Shown piece after piece: positions 1-10,832 of a stretch of DNA of 39,945 bases. The stretch is taken from assembly GCA_010015675.1 (NCBI GenBank), contig ML976985.1, positions 1,300,372-1,340,316 on the forward strand, read 5' to 3'. The translations under genes were made by a program, and so were the position numbers. This DNA is from Byssothecium circinans. Taxonomy: Eukaryota > Ascomycota > Dothideomycetes > Pleosporales > Massarinaceae. Below the pieces are notes generated by a model, which had not been told where the DNA came from, ran no database searches, and saw only the letters and a program-made list of their open reading frames with translations. Within the stretch, counting starts at the first letter, position 1; every line of letters begins with the position of its first letter.

Positions 1-50
1 GCATTGAGATCTCTAATAGCTGCTTGTATAGCTGCTTCACGATTGTCCAT
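1..50 (-). CDS. Start of a pogo/Fot1-type transposase, cut by the window edge
   Basis: Read leftward from an ATG at 50-48, the sequence encodes 16 open codons beginning MDNREAAIQAAIRDLN before the window ends. This resembles the opening of fungal pogo/Fot1-family transposases, whose N-terminus is a Psq/CENP-B-like helix-turn-helix that binds the element ends. The A-rich leader just before the ATG (ACCAAAA) is compatible with a start. No catalytic DDE residue lies in the window, so activity cannot be judged. The direct repeat at 110-142 lies on the upstream side and could be the element terminus. A chance short open frame is the alternative; the call rests on residue pattern only. Confidence 0.5.
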   Translation of the reverse strand, partial: MDNREAAIQAAIRDLN

Positions 51-109
51 TTTTGGTGGCTGGGTGTTGAGAAATCACGAGAGTTGAGATGAGTGTTGAT
101 TTCTGAGCA

Positions 110-142
110 GTGTCCCGGAACCCCGGGTGTCCCGGAACCCCG
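110..142. repeat. Two perfect direct repeats, possible transposon end
   Basis: GTGTCCCGGAACCCCG occurs at 110-125 and again at 127-142, a 16-bp unit repeated with a period of 17. It lies 60-90 bp upstream of the putative transposase start, where the right terminal or subterminal repeat of a pogo-like element would sit. A TA dinucleotide, the usual target of this superfamily, occurs at 148-149. The matching left end is outside the window, so the assignment is an inference. Confidence 0.55.
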
Positions 143-150
143 TCAGCTAG

Positions 151-2839
151 CTTACTCGCGTTGTGTCACACAAGACATGGCACGCTACTACCCTTCCGCC
201 CGCAACATGGAAACGGCTTCTGTCCCACTCTCTGCTTCCCTTCCAGCTGTCTCAAACACACCGCAAGGGACGGAATCCGTCGCATTGCAAATATGTCCGT
301 GTCTAGAACATAGCATCATGTCTTTCCCTCACCGCACAATGGATCAACAAATCCAGTGTTGTGTCGGACTCTGCTTGGGCAAAGTGGTCGGCGTCTAAGC
401 TTGTTTGACCTGATATACCGGACATAAGAGTCAATTGGAGGGCTCACCGCTTCCGCTATGAAACTGGCCGACTCCACTCGCTGCAAAAATAGGAGACAGG
501 TTTCCGGCTCGCGCTATGCTACGGGTGCCTACCGTCATCGCTCTACGCTTGAGCCCTTGCTAATCTCCCCAATACCATTGCCATCTTGAAAGCAGTCCTT
601 TGACTCATACTGAAGATCGACGTGTACTATCCCGCCAAGGCTCAAATCCATCCGGATTTTTCTCTCCAACAGGAATAGATGCAGGGAAGAAGTATTAGTG
701 GCCGATATCCAGCTGCAACCACGCGTAGTTGCAGGGGGCGGAAAGCAAGTTGAAGCGCGATGCAGAAAATACAAATGTTGCCCTGTGCGGGACTACCCTA
801 GCGGACCACTAAGCGGTCCCCATTTCACGGCGACAGCCTCACCTTTTCTTGCAGCCACATCTGACGGCGCCATAATTGGGAACCCTATGTTATGCGCCTC
901 GCATGTTGGGCTTCAATGACCGGGGTAACGAAATCGACATTATTGTTGCAATGCACTTGCAGCTGTCGGCAAGGCATCCGGTCAATGGATGTCGCTATTG
1001 TCTCGGAAGCCTTGGTCGAGAAGCTGTCGAGCAAATTGAGTGGACTGAGGCGTCCATACTAGCATTCAGCTATGACCCTGGCGATACGATACGCGTACGC
1101 GCCTCTGGGTAGAAGATCAACTACAACGGTCGATCTAGATGCAAAGCAAGCATTTCCTGCCCATGGACTCTCAGCGTGGCGGTGCTTGTCCCCCACTCCG
1201 ACATCGCGTAGGCGTACAGAGCGACAGTGGCGCCTTTGCCGAACCCCAAAATAATGACCGCATTCTTGGTGGTGCTACGGGTTGGTTCAGGATGGATTGT
1301 CTTAGTTGCCATGATAAGAGACTAAGCGATAAACTATGATCGATAGCGTATACGAACAGGAGATGGAATTGCAGGCGAAGAGCTTGGAAGGGCACTTGCG
1401 GCTCTTTCACTGCCTGTCAAATCATCGACCACGGGCTGTCAGGCAAGAGCTAGAGTTTGACACAAACCATCCGATGACCATCGCGCCGAGATGTGAAATT
1501 CAGAGAGAGCAGCGCTAGTAATTGTAGTGCAACGAGGTTCCGCCCGGGCGGTTCATATATGCATTCCGGGTATCGGTCGCGGGGCAGAAGGCTACACAAA
1601 GGCTGCCGTGTTTGCGTGAGACCGGCTCGGTGGAGATGGGTGCGCTTGGTACCTTACACCAAAGCTCCTCACGAAAACGAGCAAGCGCACAAAAGGGATG
1701 CCAAAGAACAAAACAGACGCAGACAGGGAAGAAACAGTGGTGGAAAGCGGTGAGATGACTCGTGCTCGGTAGAGGGCGCGGTTGGACAGATGACACTATC
1801 CATGATGAGGGGAGGTGCACCTAGCGAGCCACACGAGCAGGGCTGGGCGAGGGCGTGGAAGTGGGAAGTGGGAAGCAAGTGCGAGGACGAGTTGGACGAG
1901 AGTCGTCTGACGTGCGGTACGGATCGCGATGGGCGGCTGTTGTTACGGGCGGCGTATTGATCAATGAATGATGACTGGCGGTCACTGGTGGTGGACGGAA
2001 GTTGGAACACGGCGGCCGGCTGCTGCCCGTGACCCGTACTCATGATTACACTGGCGGGGGATGCAGGATGTATCATCTGGGAATGGAAGGGGAGCAGGAT
2101 TGGGAATGGGATGGGGATTCACGATGCGCCGGGAGCGGCAATCAACTTCACGAGTCGCGACCAGCGCGACGGAAGAATTATTCTTCTGGTTAATTCAACA
2201 GGCATTCGTCATCTTTCGTCCTCTTTCGCACCGAGTGTTCGCCAGGGTGGCACAGACGGCTCACATCGGCGCAAATTCCGCAAGAAGGGCCGGCCCGCGA
2301 GCAGGCCTCTGGCTATCGATATCGACGGTGCGGCCGGCAGTGGGTGAATGCTACCGGCAGTGGGCGGAGACGGTCTGACTGAGTCACTGAGAGTAGTCTA
2401 GGGACGGAATTGAGAGGCGGCGCTGTCGGGCCAGTGAATGCGAGCGTGAAGCGGCGCCGGACCAGATGGATGACAGCTCTCCCCCAGGCGCCAAACGGCT
2501 AGGTGAAGGCCTGAAAGCGTGAAAGCGTGGAAGCTTGACGGGAGAAGGGCAACACGTCGGGACTGGCAAACAGCTTGGGAGTGCGCTGGAGTATTGCCAG
2601 TGACGGGCGGGCCGTCTCGCGCTCTCTTTGGCCTGATTATTGGCACCACTCGTGTGTTGCTGCAGCACGTCGCAGCCACTCACCACCACTCACCACCACG
2701 GGCAGCCATCGCCAGGCATGGCCGGCCCTTCGCAGCCAGTCGTCGCCGCGCTCGTGATGGCTGGCATGCATCACAGCCCGACCGCGGCCGGGGCGGCGAA
2801 TGGGAGCGCAGCCGCCTGTTTCGCCCGCATCCCACGGAT
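151..2839. other. Gene-free upstream region
   Basis: I see no supportable gene here. The open frames on both strands are short, overlap one another, lack recognisable domains and mostly begin with non-ATG codons. Composition is mixed, with purine-rich plus-strand stretches around 1680-1900. It is probably the distal upstream region of the bZIP gene plus sequence flanking the transposon. Confidence 0.5.
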
Positions 2840-3283
2840 ATCTGCCCCCAGTCCCTGCCCGCTCTGCCTCTGCCCACTCTGCCCACTCTGCCACTCTTCC
2901 ACCGTCCATTACGAGCCATTCCATTCCTGGCACAGCACCCCTCTTAAGTCTTATCATCAGGCCCAGCCCGCCCGCACCGCCAGCACTAGTAGTAGCCCTC
3001 TCTCCCCACTTCCGTACCTACCGACCTACCTCTACCTCGCCCTCACGCCCGCCGTTACGCGTACCAGCAGTAACACCGGCCAGCCCACGACTCACTACAT
3101 CGCTCGCTAGCGACCCCGTTTATCTTTTTATTTACCAGGTGCAATCGCTTTATTAGCACGCTTGTTCTTGTTGTTGTTGTGGGCAGATCCTGCCACCCTC
3201 TAAGATTGCCGAAAGAAGCAATCCACACCGCCAGTCCGCGCCCACACCGGTACTTTGCTACCACTCTGCTACAAGAGTCCGCC
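2840..3283 (+). promoter_or_regulatory. Pyrimidine-rich promoter and leader of the bZIP gene
   Basis: From about 2840 to 3060 the plus strand is strongly C/T-rich, with tandem CTCTGCC-type units near 2864-2900. Such tracts are common just upstream of transcription starts in filamentous fungi. From about 3100 to 3283 no ATG occurs on the plus strand, so a transcript starting here would have the CDS ATG at 3284 as its first start codon. The promoter role is inferred from position. Confidence 0.45.
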
Positions 3284-5347
3284 ATGGACTACAACACCCA
3301 CAACACCAACATGGACTTCCACCGCCCGTCGTCGTCTCTCAGCGCCGTCGACCGGAAACCCTCCGCCTTCTCCTTCGACGACAGCACCACGCTGGACTCT
3401 CACATCCTGGACACCCCCGTCCTCATGTCGCCCACCACGAGCACCCAGGGCATGTTCTCACCCGACACCTCCATCTGGGAGGACTTCTCCGCCGCTGGCC
3501 AGTTCATCGACCGGACCGCCTCCAGCTCCGTCGTCAACACCAACGCCAACAACCCCTTCTTCACCACGGAGCACAGCAACAACCCCTTCGCCCGGCTTCC
3601 CGCAAATCAAATCGCCAACTACGGCCAGCAGACGTCGTGGCCCGTCACAGAGCCCTCTGGCACCCGGACACCGACCGCCTCCAAGCCGTTGAACCCCTTT
3701 GGTCCCGGCGACTTTGGTGCTGCTCCTACCCCATTCGTCCCAGAGCCCTCTCAGCAGATGCCATTTCACCGGCTCCCCATCCAAAGCAACGTGCGACCTA
3801 GCTCCGTCTTCCCCCAGGGTCCTGAACAGCCACTGTCTCCCCACACCAACTCGGAATGGATGGCTTTCAACCAGCAAGAGATGGATGCACGACCCGGTCC
3901 CAAGCGCATGCGGGCTGCCTCTCCTCCGAGGTCCTTCACTCCCCGCCGTGACGGTGGCATTCGCAAGAAGAACGCTCGCTTCGACATCCCCGCCGAAAGG
4001 AATCTGCTCAACATCGACCATCTCATCCAGCACTGCCAGAACGAGGACGACCTCAAGGAACTCAAACAACAAAAACGCCTTCTCCGGAACAGGCAGGCCG
4101 CGTATGTACTCTCCTTTGGTTATGGCCTTCCTCCTTTGGTCTTGCTTGCAATTTTGGTTTCATTGTTCCCCTCCGTCCACAGCTAACATAATGGCAGTCT
4201 CGACTCTCGACAACGGAAAAAGAAGCATACGGAAGAGCTTGAAGAGGAGAAGAAGGCCTGGTCTGAGAAGTTCTGCGCGCTTCAGGACGACTTCAGCAAT
4301 ATGCGTCTTGAGTACGAGAACCTTCTGGCTGAGAAAGAGAACTGGCATCGTGAGCAGCTGGAGATGCACCACCTGATCGGCCAACTGCAGTTCGACAAAG
4401 AGGAGCTCGTCCGCACCCACACTCTGGAGACTGGTGAGCTTCGCAAGAAGGTTTCCGTTCTTACCGAGAGACTCGAGTGCGCTACGACCAACACCTCCAT
4501 CGCACCCAGCACGACCTTCACCGACTTCACCTCTGACATGGACAGCCTGCACATGGGCAACAGCGAATGGGACAACTACATCTTCGTCAACGACTTCGTC
4601 TCGGATGAGCAAACTCCCGGCCAACAACAAGAGCAGTCTCTCGCCCTCGTGCCGCGTGCCAAGGACGAAGAGAAGCCCGTCGCTTCCGGTCTTCTGCTTA
4701 TGCTGCTTCTCTGTGGCGCTTTTGTCGCTAGCAAATCTGCCGGTTCCAATCCTCCGCCAATCCCACGCATGTCTGACGATGTCCGTGCCGCCTCCGCCTC
4801 CGTCCTCGACAGCATCTTCAAGGATGCCGGCGTCGCTCCCACTCTAACCGAGCAGGGCGTCGTCGCCAATCGCGTCTCGATGATGGAGCCCGCGCCGTCT
4901 GGTATCCACTGGCCCAAGCCTTCGGTGGCTGACTCCGAGATGCCTGGTCTCACTGGTTCGAGCCTCGATCAACTGCACACCCAACTCACCTCGACGACCA
5001 AAGACCAAGAAAACGAACAGCTCTTCTCCATGACCGCGGCACAGTACAACAGCATGACATCCCTCGACTACACGCGCACACGGTATAGCATTCACAGTGA
5101 CGACTACAACGACCCGCTATCGCCAACGTCTCAACCTTCGCACCGCCGCAACCTCGCCGCAACACTCGCCGCCATGCGCGAGCAAAGCAAGGGTGACTCC
5201 GCCGCTGAAGTCTACACCCGAAGTCTCCTCTGGGACAAGATCGCACCGGAAGTCGTCATCGAGTTCAAGCGCATGGTCGAAGAATCGGCCTCGTCGCGAC
5301 CCAGCACCTCAGACGGCATGTCCACCAAAATTGAAATCTCGGGTTGA
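3284..5347 (+). CDS. bZIP transcription factor with a C-terminal hydrophobic segment
   Basis: Two exons, 3284-4101 and 4198-5347, give 655 aa. The intron starts GTATGT, carries a GCTAAC branch site at 4183-4188 and ends CAG at 4197; reading through it would break the zipper. The ATG at 3284 sits in GCCATGG. Residues 1-250 are low-complexity, rich in S, T, P and N, typical of an activation region. The basic region shows N269-x7-R277 (RNRQAALDSRQRKKK), and the zipper heptads fall at L287, W294, L301, M308 and L315, followed by more coiled coil. At about 437-453 lies an uncharged stretch (GLLLMLLLCGAFVAS) that could be a membrane segment or a buried helix. It should bind DNA as a dimer in the nucleus. 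I cannot assign a named orthologue. The gene stands alone, with kilobases of non-coding DNA on both sides, as often seen for regulators. Confidence 0.9.
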
Positions 5348-6165
5348 ATGAACAACCCACACCACACCACACGTCAGAACCTTCCCTATGTCCGTCTCCT
5401 CACCTCATTTGCATGGTTTTGTCTGGGTTGTTTTCAGCATAGCGTTTTTGGCTTCTTCCGCTGGTCCCGCTTCACCCTCCTCCGGTCTTTTGAGGAGCGG
5501 TAGGGAAACCGCTTAGGGACAAACAACTGCATCTGGGCTGGATATCTGTCTTGCTTTCCTCGCGTTGGGTATCGCGTGAGCTGAGCCTCGCGCGTCTTTC
5601 ACCGCGATTATTATTTCAGTCATAGCCGCCGAAACGTTTCTTTTGTCGTGTCCCGGCTGGCTTTCGAACACTCCTCAGGCGGCAACGTCGATATCATGCG
5701 TCCCATCTTATTTTTCCCCACGACGCATTCGCATACGTGGGCGGCGAAATCGTTCGCCCTCTACAACCGTGGTTTGGGCCGCTAGCTGGCATGCCGTCCA
5801 TCCCATTGCATCCATGTACGCCGCCACGAACGCGTCGTTCTTACTTTTACATCTTCGTTTATTGCCGCAAGGTTGTACGCTATGCGCAATACCCCCATTA
5901 TTATTTGATCCATTGTTTTTCCCCTACTTTTGTTTCCTTTCAAGCATTTTAGCAAGCGAGCGAAATTTGGCACCCACACAGATGTTGGGGGAGATGCCCC
6001 CCTTTCTACCCCTCAATTTGTTCCCCTGTTCTTTTTGGTTTTTTGTGTCTTTTTGTCATATGCAGAGCGTAGCGAGCGTGTTGTTTTTTCTTTGTTGCTT
6101 TCTTATGTCTTCCCATGAATGACGAAGGAAATGATGGCGAAAGCGTCGAGATGAGAGGAGGGGAA

Positions 6166-6215
6166 ATGAGATGAGATGAGAATAAGGTTGATTTGAATGT
6201 CATGTCATGTCATGT
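6166..6215. repeat. Pentanucleotide repeats ATGAG and CATGT
   Basis: Three ATGAG units run at 6166-6180, and three CATGT units plus one imperfect copy run at 6196-6215. Two different period-5 tracts lie within 50 bp. Confidence 0.8.
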
Positions 6216-6594
6216 ATGGCTACGCTACCTACCTACGATCCGACAAATCTGCCTGCTTGTATATGAAGGGCATGAGACGAGACACGTTGGGTTGCTAGCC
6301 ACTTATACCTATGTTACCTCTTCTTCTTCTTCTTCTGCTTCTTAGTCTTCTTCTCTTTTCTATTAGTATCTAGCTAGCTAGTGATTGGAGGAGGAGGAGG
6401 TTAAGAAGCGGAAAGATGGGTATTTATTCAGTTGTGTTTTTGAGCCCAGCGCCGCGTTGTTGGGCCCGGAGATTAATAAACTATCATTATTATCCTCACT
6501 AACTTGACTATTGTTATTGTTGTTACTTTTGAGAATTAATCGGCTAGGTGACATGATCAAATCAAACACCTGAATCAACGTAAAAGTCGAAGTA

Positions 6595-6625
6595 AAATCA
6601 AATCAAATCAGATCAGATCAGATCA
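6595..6625. repeat. Pentanucleotide repeat AATCA/GATCA
   Basis: A period-5 tract in which AATCA units pass into GATCA units. Each GATCA carries a GATC palindrome. Confidence 0.85.
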
Positions 6626-6717
6626 TATCCAGCGCTTCCTCTCCTTTTCCCTTTCCCCCTTCTCCGATTCCACCACACCAACTTCTCGCACGTAAATCCC
6701 CATCCCACGCATGATCT

Positions 6718-6737
6718 ACAGTACAGTACAGTACAGT
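6718..6737. repeat. Pentanucleotide repeat ACAGT
   Basis: About four ACAGT units in tandem, the last imperfect. No gene is nearby. Confidence 0.85.
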
Positions 6738-6988
6738 GCATTCGCGCTCCTGACGCTCGCCGCGGCAACGGCGTGTTAGCTCGTGGTCTACAAGTACTTA
6801 CGCACCACGCGCTTCGCTGGTCCATCGATCGTGCATACCACGGGACCGGGAAAAGAAAAGAAAAGAAGATGGAACTAAAAATAATGGTGAAACATGGATC
6901 TACAAAACTTGCGTGGGGAGGAAAGGAAAGGGAAAGATCAACCAGCAACCCGCGGCCAGCGACCAGCCCCAGCCCCAGCCCCAGAGAA

Positions 6989-7905
6989 ATCGGTAATTCA
7001 CGGATTTGGGCATTTGTTGGGGTTCCGATAGGTCGACCTTTCGCGACGTAGACCCATGATCACGAGGAGGATTAACAAGTAATGTGCTGAAAATAATGAT
7101 TAACCTGTATCGATTTACATATATCTTGGGGGCTCCGATAGGTCAAAGGCTCCGCAATAATAGTTTCCACTTCTGATCACAAGGAGAGAGAAGAGGAGGA
7201 TCAGGATCACGAATCCGCCGAAAAGGATCAAACGTCTGCCTGATTTATCGATTTACGCATTTCTTGTTGCAGGTTCCGATTGGTCGAGTTCAATGCCACA
7301 AAAGGGTTCCCGCATGATCAATAGTACTGTATAACGAAAAGATGATCCCGATCCCGAGATCTTATCTCCCCCCCCCCCCCGGGCGCCATTCAAGCCTAAA
7401 ATGCTCAAAGATATACCTGATTTATCGACTTACTTACAGTACGCACCTATCAAAGCTTCTGATACGTCGACAATTCCGCAAAAGGGATTCACCCATGACT
7501 GACACGACCACAAGGATGGATGGGAGCAAGCCGTCTAAAACGGATCAGAGACATACTCCGTACCGGTTAATATTTACCGATTTAGCGATTTGCGTGCTGA
7601 TTTAGCTGGTTTGCATATTTTTAGCAGTTCGGGATTCTGATAGGTCGAGTTTCGCGATATGCTTACCCCGCTCACCAAAGAAGTTGCTCCTCGCCTTTCC
7701 TTCCTTCTAGCCTAAAATGACGACGACGATGACGGGAAAGATTGTCTTGCCCCAGCCCCTCTCCCTTCCCCTCCTCGTCAAGCTTAGGCTCAAACTCAGG
7801 CTTAGGCTCAAAGCAGAAAAGAGAAAATAGGAAATCTCCTGACTGCTTGATTTTATCGATTTTACTGATTTGCGCATTTCTCGAGCTTTAGATTGGTCGC
7901 GTACG
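6989..7905. repeat. Diverged tandem repeat array, at least six copies
   Basis: Six segments share, in the same order, an A/T-rich block like ATCGATTTACGCATTTCTTG, a core like GGTTCCGATAGGTCGA, and, in several copies, a tail like TTCCGCAAAAGGG followed by CATGATCA. Core positions are 7021-7036, 7131-7146, 7272-7287, 7454-7470, 7632-7648 and 7885-7900. Spacing grows from 110 to 253 bp through insertions. The linker word GCCTAAAATG recurs near 7395 and 7709. All copies face the same way. No open frame spans the array. It could be an old minisatellite, a nested MITE or a cluster of protein-binding sites. Confidence 0.7.
7368..7380. repeat. Poly-C run
   Basis: Thirteen C followed by GGG, between copies of the diverged tandem array. 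Run length is prone to sequencing error and to real slippage. Confidence 0.9.
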
Positions 7906-8325
7906 TGGATCATTTGGGAGAAATGGGAAAATGGGTGGAATGATCTACAGCTAGGCTACTGTAGCTGCACGTACGGTCCTGGAGATATAGATATGGATAT
8001 GGATAGCTACAGCACGCACGCGGGCATTTGTTTGAGACAATACACCCTCACCTTCACCCTCTACCCTCTTTCCCCTCTTTTGTTCCTCCGCGCCTATCTC
8101 CCCCTCTTACGGATGGAGTGGATTGCGATTTCCCTGGGGATTTGCTCGGGTGGGTAAGTCCATCCGAGAACATGTCCGCATTCGACGTGGCGATGTTCTG
8201 GGGGGAGTGTAGCATCGGATCATATTATATCATATGCAGATGTAGATGCGGATGCGGATCATCAGATATAATTATACCCCTCGGGCGTGTCTGGCTTTTC
8301 CCCACCACTGCGACCACTAAAAGAA

Positions 8326-8347
8326 AGAGAGAGAGAGAGAGAGAGAG
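8326..8347. repeat. AG dinucleotide microsatellite
   Basis: Eleven uninterrupted AG units on the plus strand. Confidence 0.9.
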
Positions 8348-8830
8348 GGATGATCAGATGATTGCGGACCGGACTGGACGTATATCTACGTATGCCGTAT
8401 TTCCAGCACACTGGAATAAAAGATAGAAACAGAAGAGAATAATAGGACTGTGCTGATATGAAGTGAAGTAAAGTGAAACTACCGTCCCTCTATCCGTCCC
8501 TCCACCTATTTCTTACTTTCTTACACTACTACCGTCCCACAGCCTTCCGCAGCCATCCACACGCTTCACTACACCAAGCTTACCCCACACTCACACTCAC
8601 CCTCACCCTTACCCACACTCACAACCCTCCTCCCTCCCTCGAACCCTCCAAACCCCAACCCAAGCCCAAACCCAAGCGTTGTCGTGCAACCACCCCCAAC
8701 AACAAACAACAACGACAACATGTCCAGACCCAGCAACAACGCCAATGCCAGCGCCAGCAAGAGCGCCAGCAACAGCAACAACAAAAGCTGCAGGAAAGTA
8801 CAAAGCAATAAAGTAAAATAAAGTAATTCA

Positions 8831-8885
8831 AGCAAGGCAAGGCAAAGCAAGGCACGACAAGGCAAGGTAAAGCAAAGCCAAGGTA
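8831..8885. repeat. Imperfect period-5 CAAGG-type repeat
   Basis: Runs of CAAGG, CAAAG and TAAAG follow each other with period 5 for about 55 bp. This is a decayed pentanucleotide tract. Confidence 0.75.
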
Positions 8886-9164
8886 GGATAGACCGAAATA
8901 AGCCCTACAGCACCCTGATCCCAGTCCCAGTCGACTGATCTCACATGCATACATACATGCATACATAGGTACATATAACAAGCCATACCCTACCATGCTA
9001 TGCTATGCTCTGCTATGCAGACAGACCTTGCTACACACTATCCTCTACCATACCATACCATGGCATCATGTACAGTATGTATGTAGGCGTTCCGAATCGA
9101 GTCGAACTGAGTCGAGTTCAGCGTGAAATATCAGGCCATGTCATTCATTCATTCCAGGTCTTCC

Positions 9165-9193
9165 CAGCGCAGCGCAGCGCAGCGCAGCGCAGC
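9165..9193. repeat. Pentanucleotide repeat CAGCG
   Basis: Five perfect CAGCG units plus CAGC. A GC-rich period-5 tract among AT-richer ones. Confidence 0.9.
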
Positions 9194-9270
9194 AATGCGA
9201 AACGCAAAACGGCTAATGACAAATGGCAAGTCTATCCCGCAGAAAGGTAGATAGTAGATAGTAGATGGTA

Positions 9271-9296
9271 GAAACGAACGAACGAACGAACGAACA
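9271..9296. repeat. Tetranucleotide repeat GAAC
   Basis: About six tandem CGAA/GAAC units; a CAATGA-type repeat follows at about 9302-9330. Confidence 0.85.
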
Positions 9297-9863
9297 GGGC
9301 AACAATGACAATGACAATCACAATGACAATCAGACCCAGATTCCTCCATTTTGCATCTCCATCCCCACCACGCTTGGCTTGGGCAGTCTCTGGCGGGAGA
9401 TGAAGACGAATATGAAGAGGAAGAGGAAGATGAATACGAGACACGATGAGGCGGGCTTATTGATCTAGCAAGCGAGGTGTATTGACGAACAATATATGAC
9501 ATAGGTGCAGATTTGTTTAACAACACAGCGCAACGGTAAGAGTAGGCAAGATAGCGAAGAACCGATGACAATATGTTGGAGACTAGAATTCGTAATTGAT
9601 GATAACCATACCTCCCCTCCCCTATCCCTCCCCTCCTCTATCCCTTCCATCCCACCCCATCCCAGCGTCCCATCACCGTCACCAATACCAATAAGCCGGC
9701 GCAGGGTACCCGTGTATAAGAGAGCAGCTGTGTGCATCGGAAGCAAAAGCCATCTCCCGCTCGCTTACCTGCTGCCCAGCTGGCTTGTTGGCTGATTGAA
9801 TGCAGCAAACGCTTCGTCTCGTTGGCGGAAAACGTGTGGCCCTCCTCAGCCCAGTCTGCATAC

Positions 9864-9885
9864 CGATATCGATATCGATATCGAT
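9864..9885. repeat. Self-complementary CGATAT repeat
   Basis: CGATAT repeated more than three times. Each unit overlaps its own reverse complement (ATCGAT, GATATC), so either strand could fold into a hairpin. Confidence 0.85.
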
Positions 9886-10832
9886 GCGAGGCCGGACCGG
9901 GCTGGATTTCAGCCATGGGTATCTATTTCGGATTGTACTTGTCTTTCCAGATCCTAATGCAGTAATGCCAGTGTCGTTAGCTCGGTGTTCTATATCATAT
10001 CGATAATGAGACAGAAGGTCGGGTGGCATGGTCATGACAATCGTCAGTCATCAGTCATCAGTCACTTCTCCATCCGGTCATCGTCGTCTTGCGCGCTTCT
10101 CTCGCCTCGGTTCCATCCCCACTCTCCATTCCCCAAGGAAAAATTCACTTCGTATCCTCCTTCCCATTCTTGCCGTGGAAACCAAGCGTCCCCTCTTCCC
10201 AACACCAACACAACAATCCAGACCACGAATAGCCAACAACCCCTCCGTCATCGGTCGCAGTCTCGTATTAGCGCACGACACGTGTATACGAAATAAACCG
10301 TCGGTTCCATCAGTTCGGCACTGGTGCGGGCGTTGGTATGCGTATGACAGAAATCAGAGCGCAGCAGCCGGGGTTCCTACCACACCCGTCGATATTCCGG
10401 TATGAGATATGGAGGGGTGATGATGGAAGGGTGGGGTGTGACAGGTCGAGCAGCGGCGAGGGCCGTCCAGAGCCGTACCGCCTAAGCGAAGGTGCGTGAG
10501 ATGGGTGTGTCTGAGCCAATCGATGGCCCTTGGCGCATGTACGTTGAAACTTGGGTGGGAGACGTGCAGATATAGCGTATTGGGTGGGCTTGGACGGTAG
10601 ACAGCCGTCGTGGTCGTGATGGCTTGGCTTGGTGTTGTGATGGTGGTGCTGTTGTATCGGAAACGGGACGGCATGGGGAAGTTGACGATGGTGACACCAG
10701 GGGCCCGTGCGTGGTGTGGTGGTTGCGTGCATTTTTCGCTGCATCGAGGCTTGCTGACTACATCGAGATGGGCGCGGGGGAGAACGTGGAGTGCGTTGTG
10801 CTGTGAATACGAGATGATGAGATGTTGCTGAC

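Larger units (their letters stand above)
5348..10832. other. Gene-poor, microsatellite-rich island
   Basis: About 5.5 kb without a supportable gene, in a window where genes otherwise sit 0.2-1 kb apart. Open frames are short and many are translations of simple repeats. The first few hundred bases are presumably the 3' UTR of the bZIP gene. The rest holds a diverged tandem array (6989-7905) and many microsatellites, listed separately where clear. Part of it may be transcribed as non-coding RNA; the sequence alone does not show this. Confidence 0.6.

Noticed and set aside
3458..4072. A 204-codon minus-strand frame opposite the bZIP gene
   Set aside because: It is the antisense shadow of the GC-rich bZIP first exon and lacks a convincing start.
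3500..5347. The bZIP gene as HacA/Hac1 with an unconventional Ire1 intron
   Set aside because: The single intron has normal GT..AG signals and a branch site, and the basic region is not the Hac1 type. I saw no paired Ire1 stem-loops.
5643..6122. A 159-codon plus-strand open frame downstream of the bZIP gene
   Set aside because: It begins with a non-ATG codon or late ATG, is rich in F/S/L from T-rich UTR-like sequence and shows no domain. It overlaps another open frame in a different phase.
8473..8811. A 112-codon Q/P/T-rich plus-strand open frame
   Set aside because: The protein is a direct reading of CACTC, CCCAA and CAACA simple repeats; the opposite strand is equally open.
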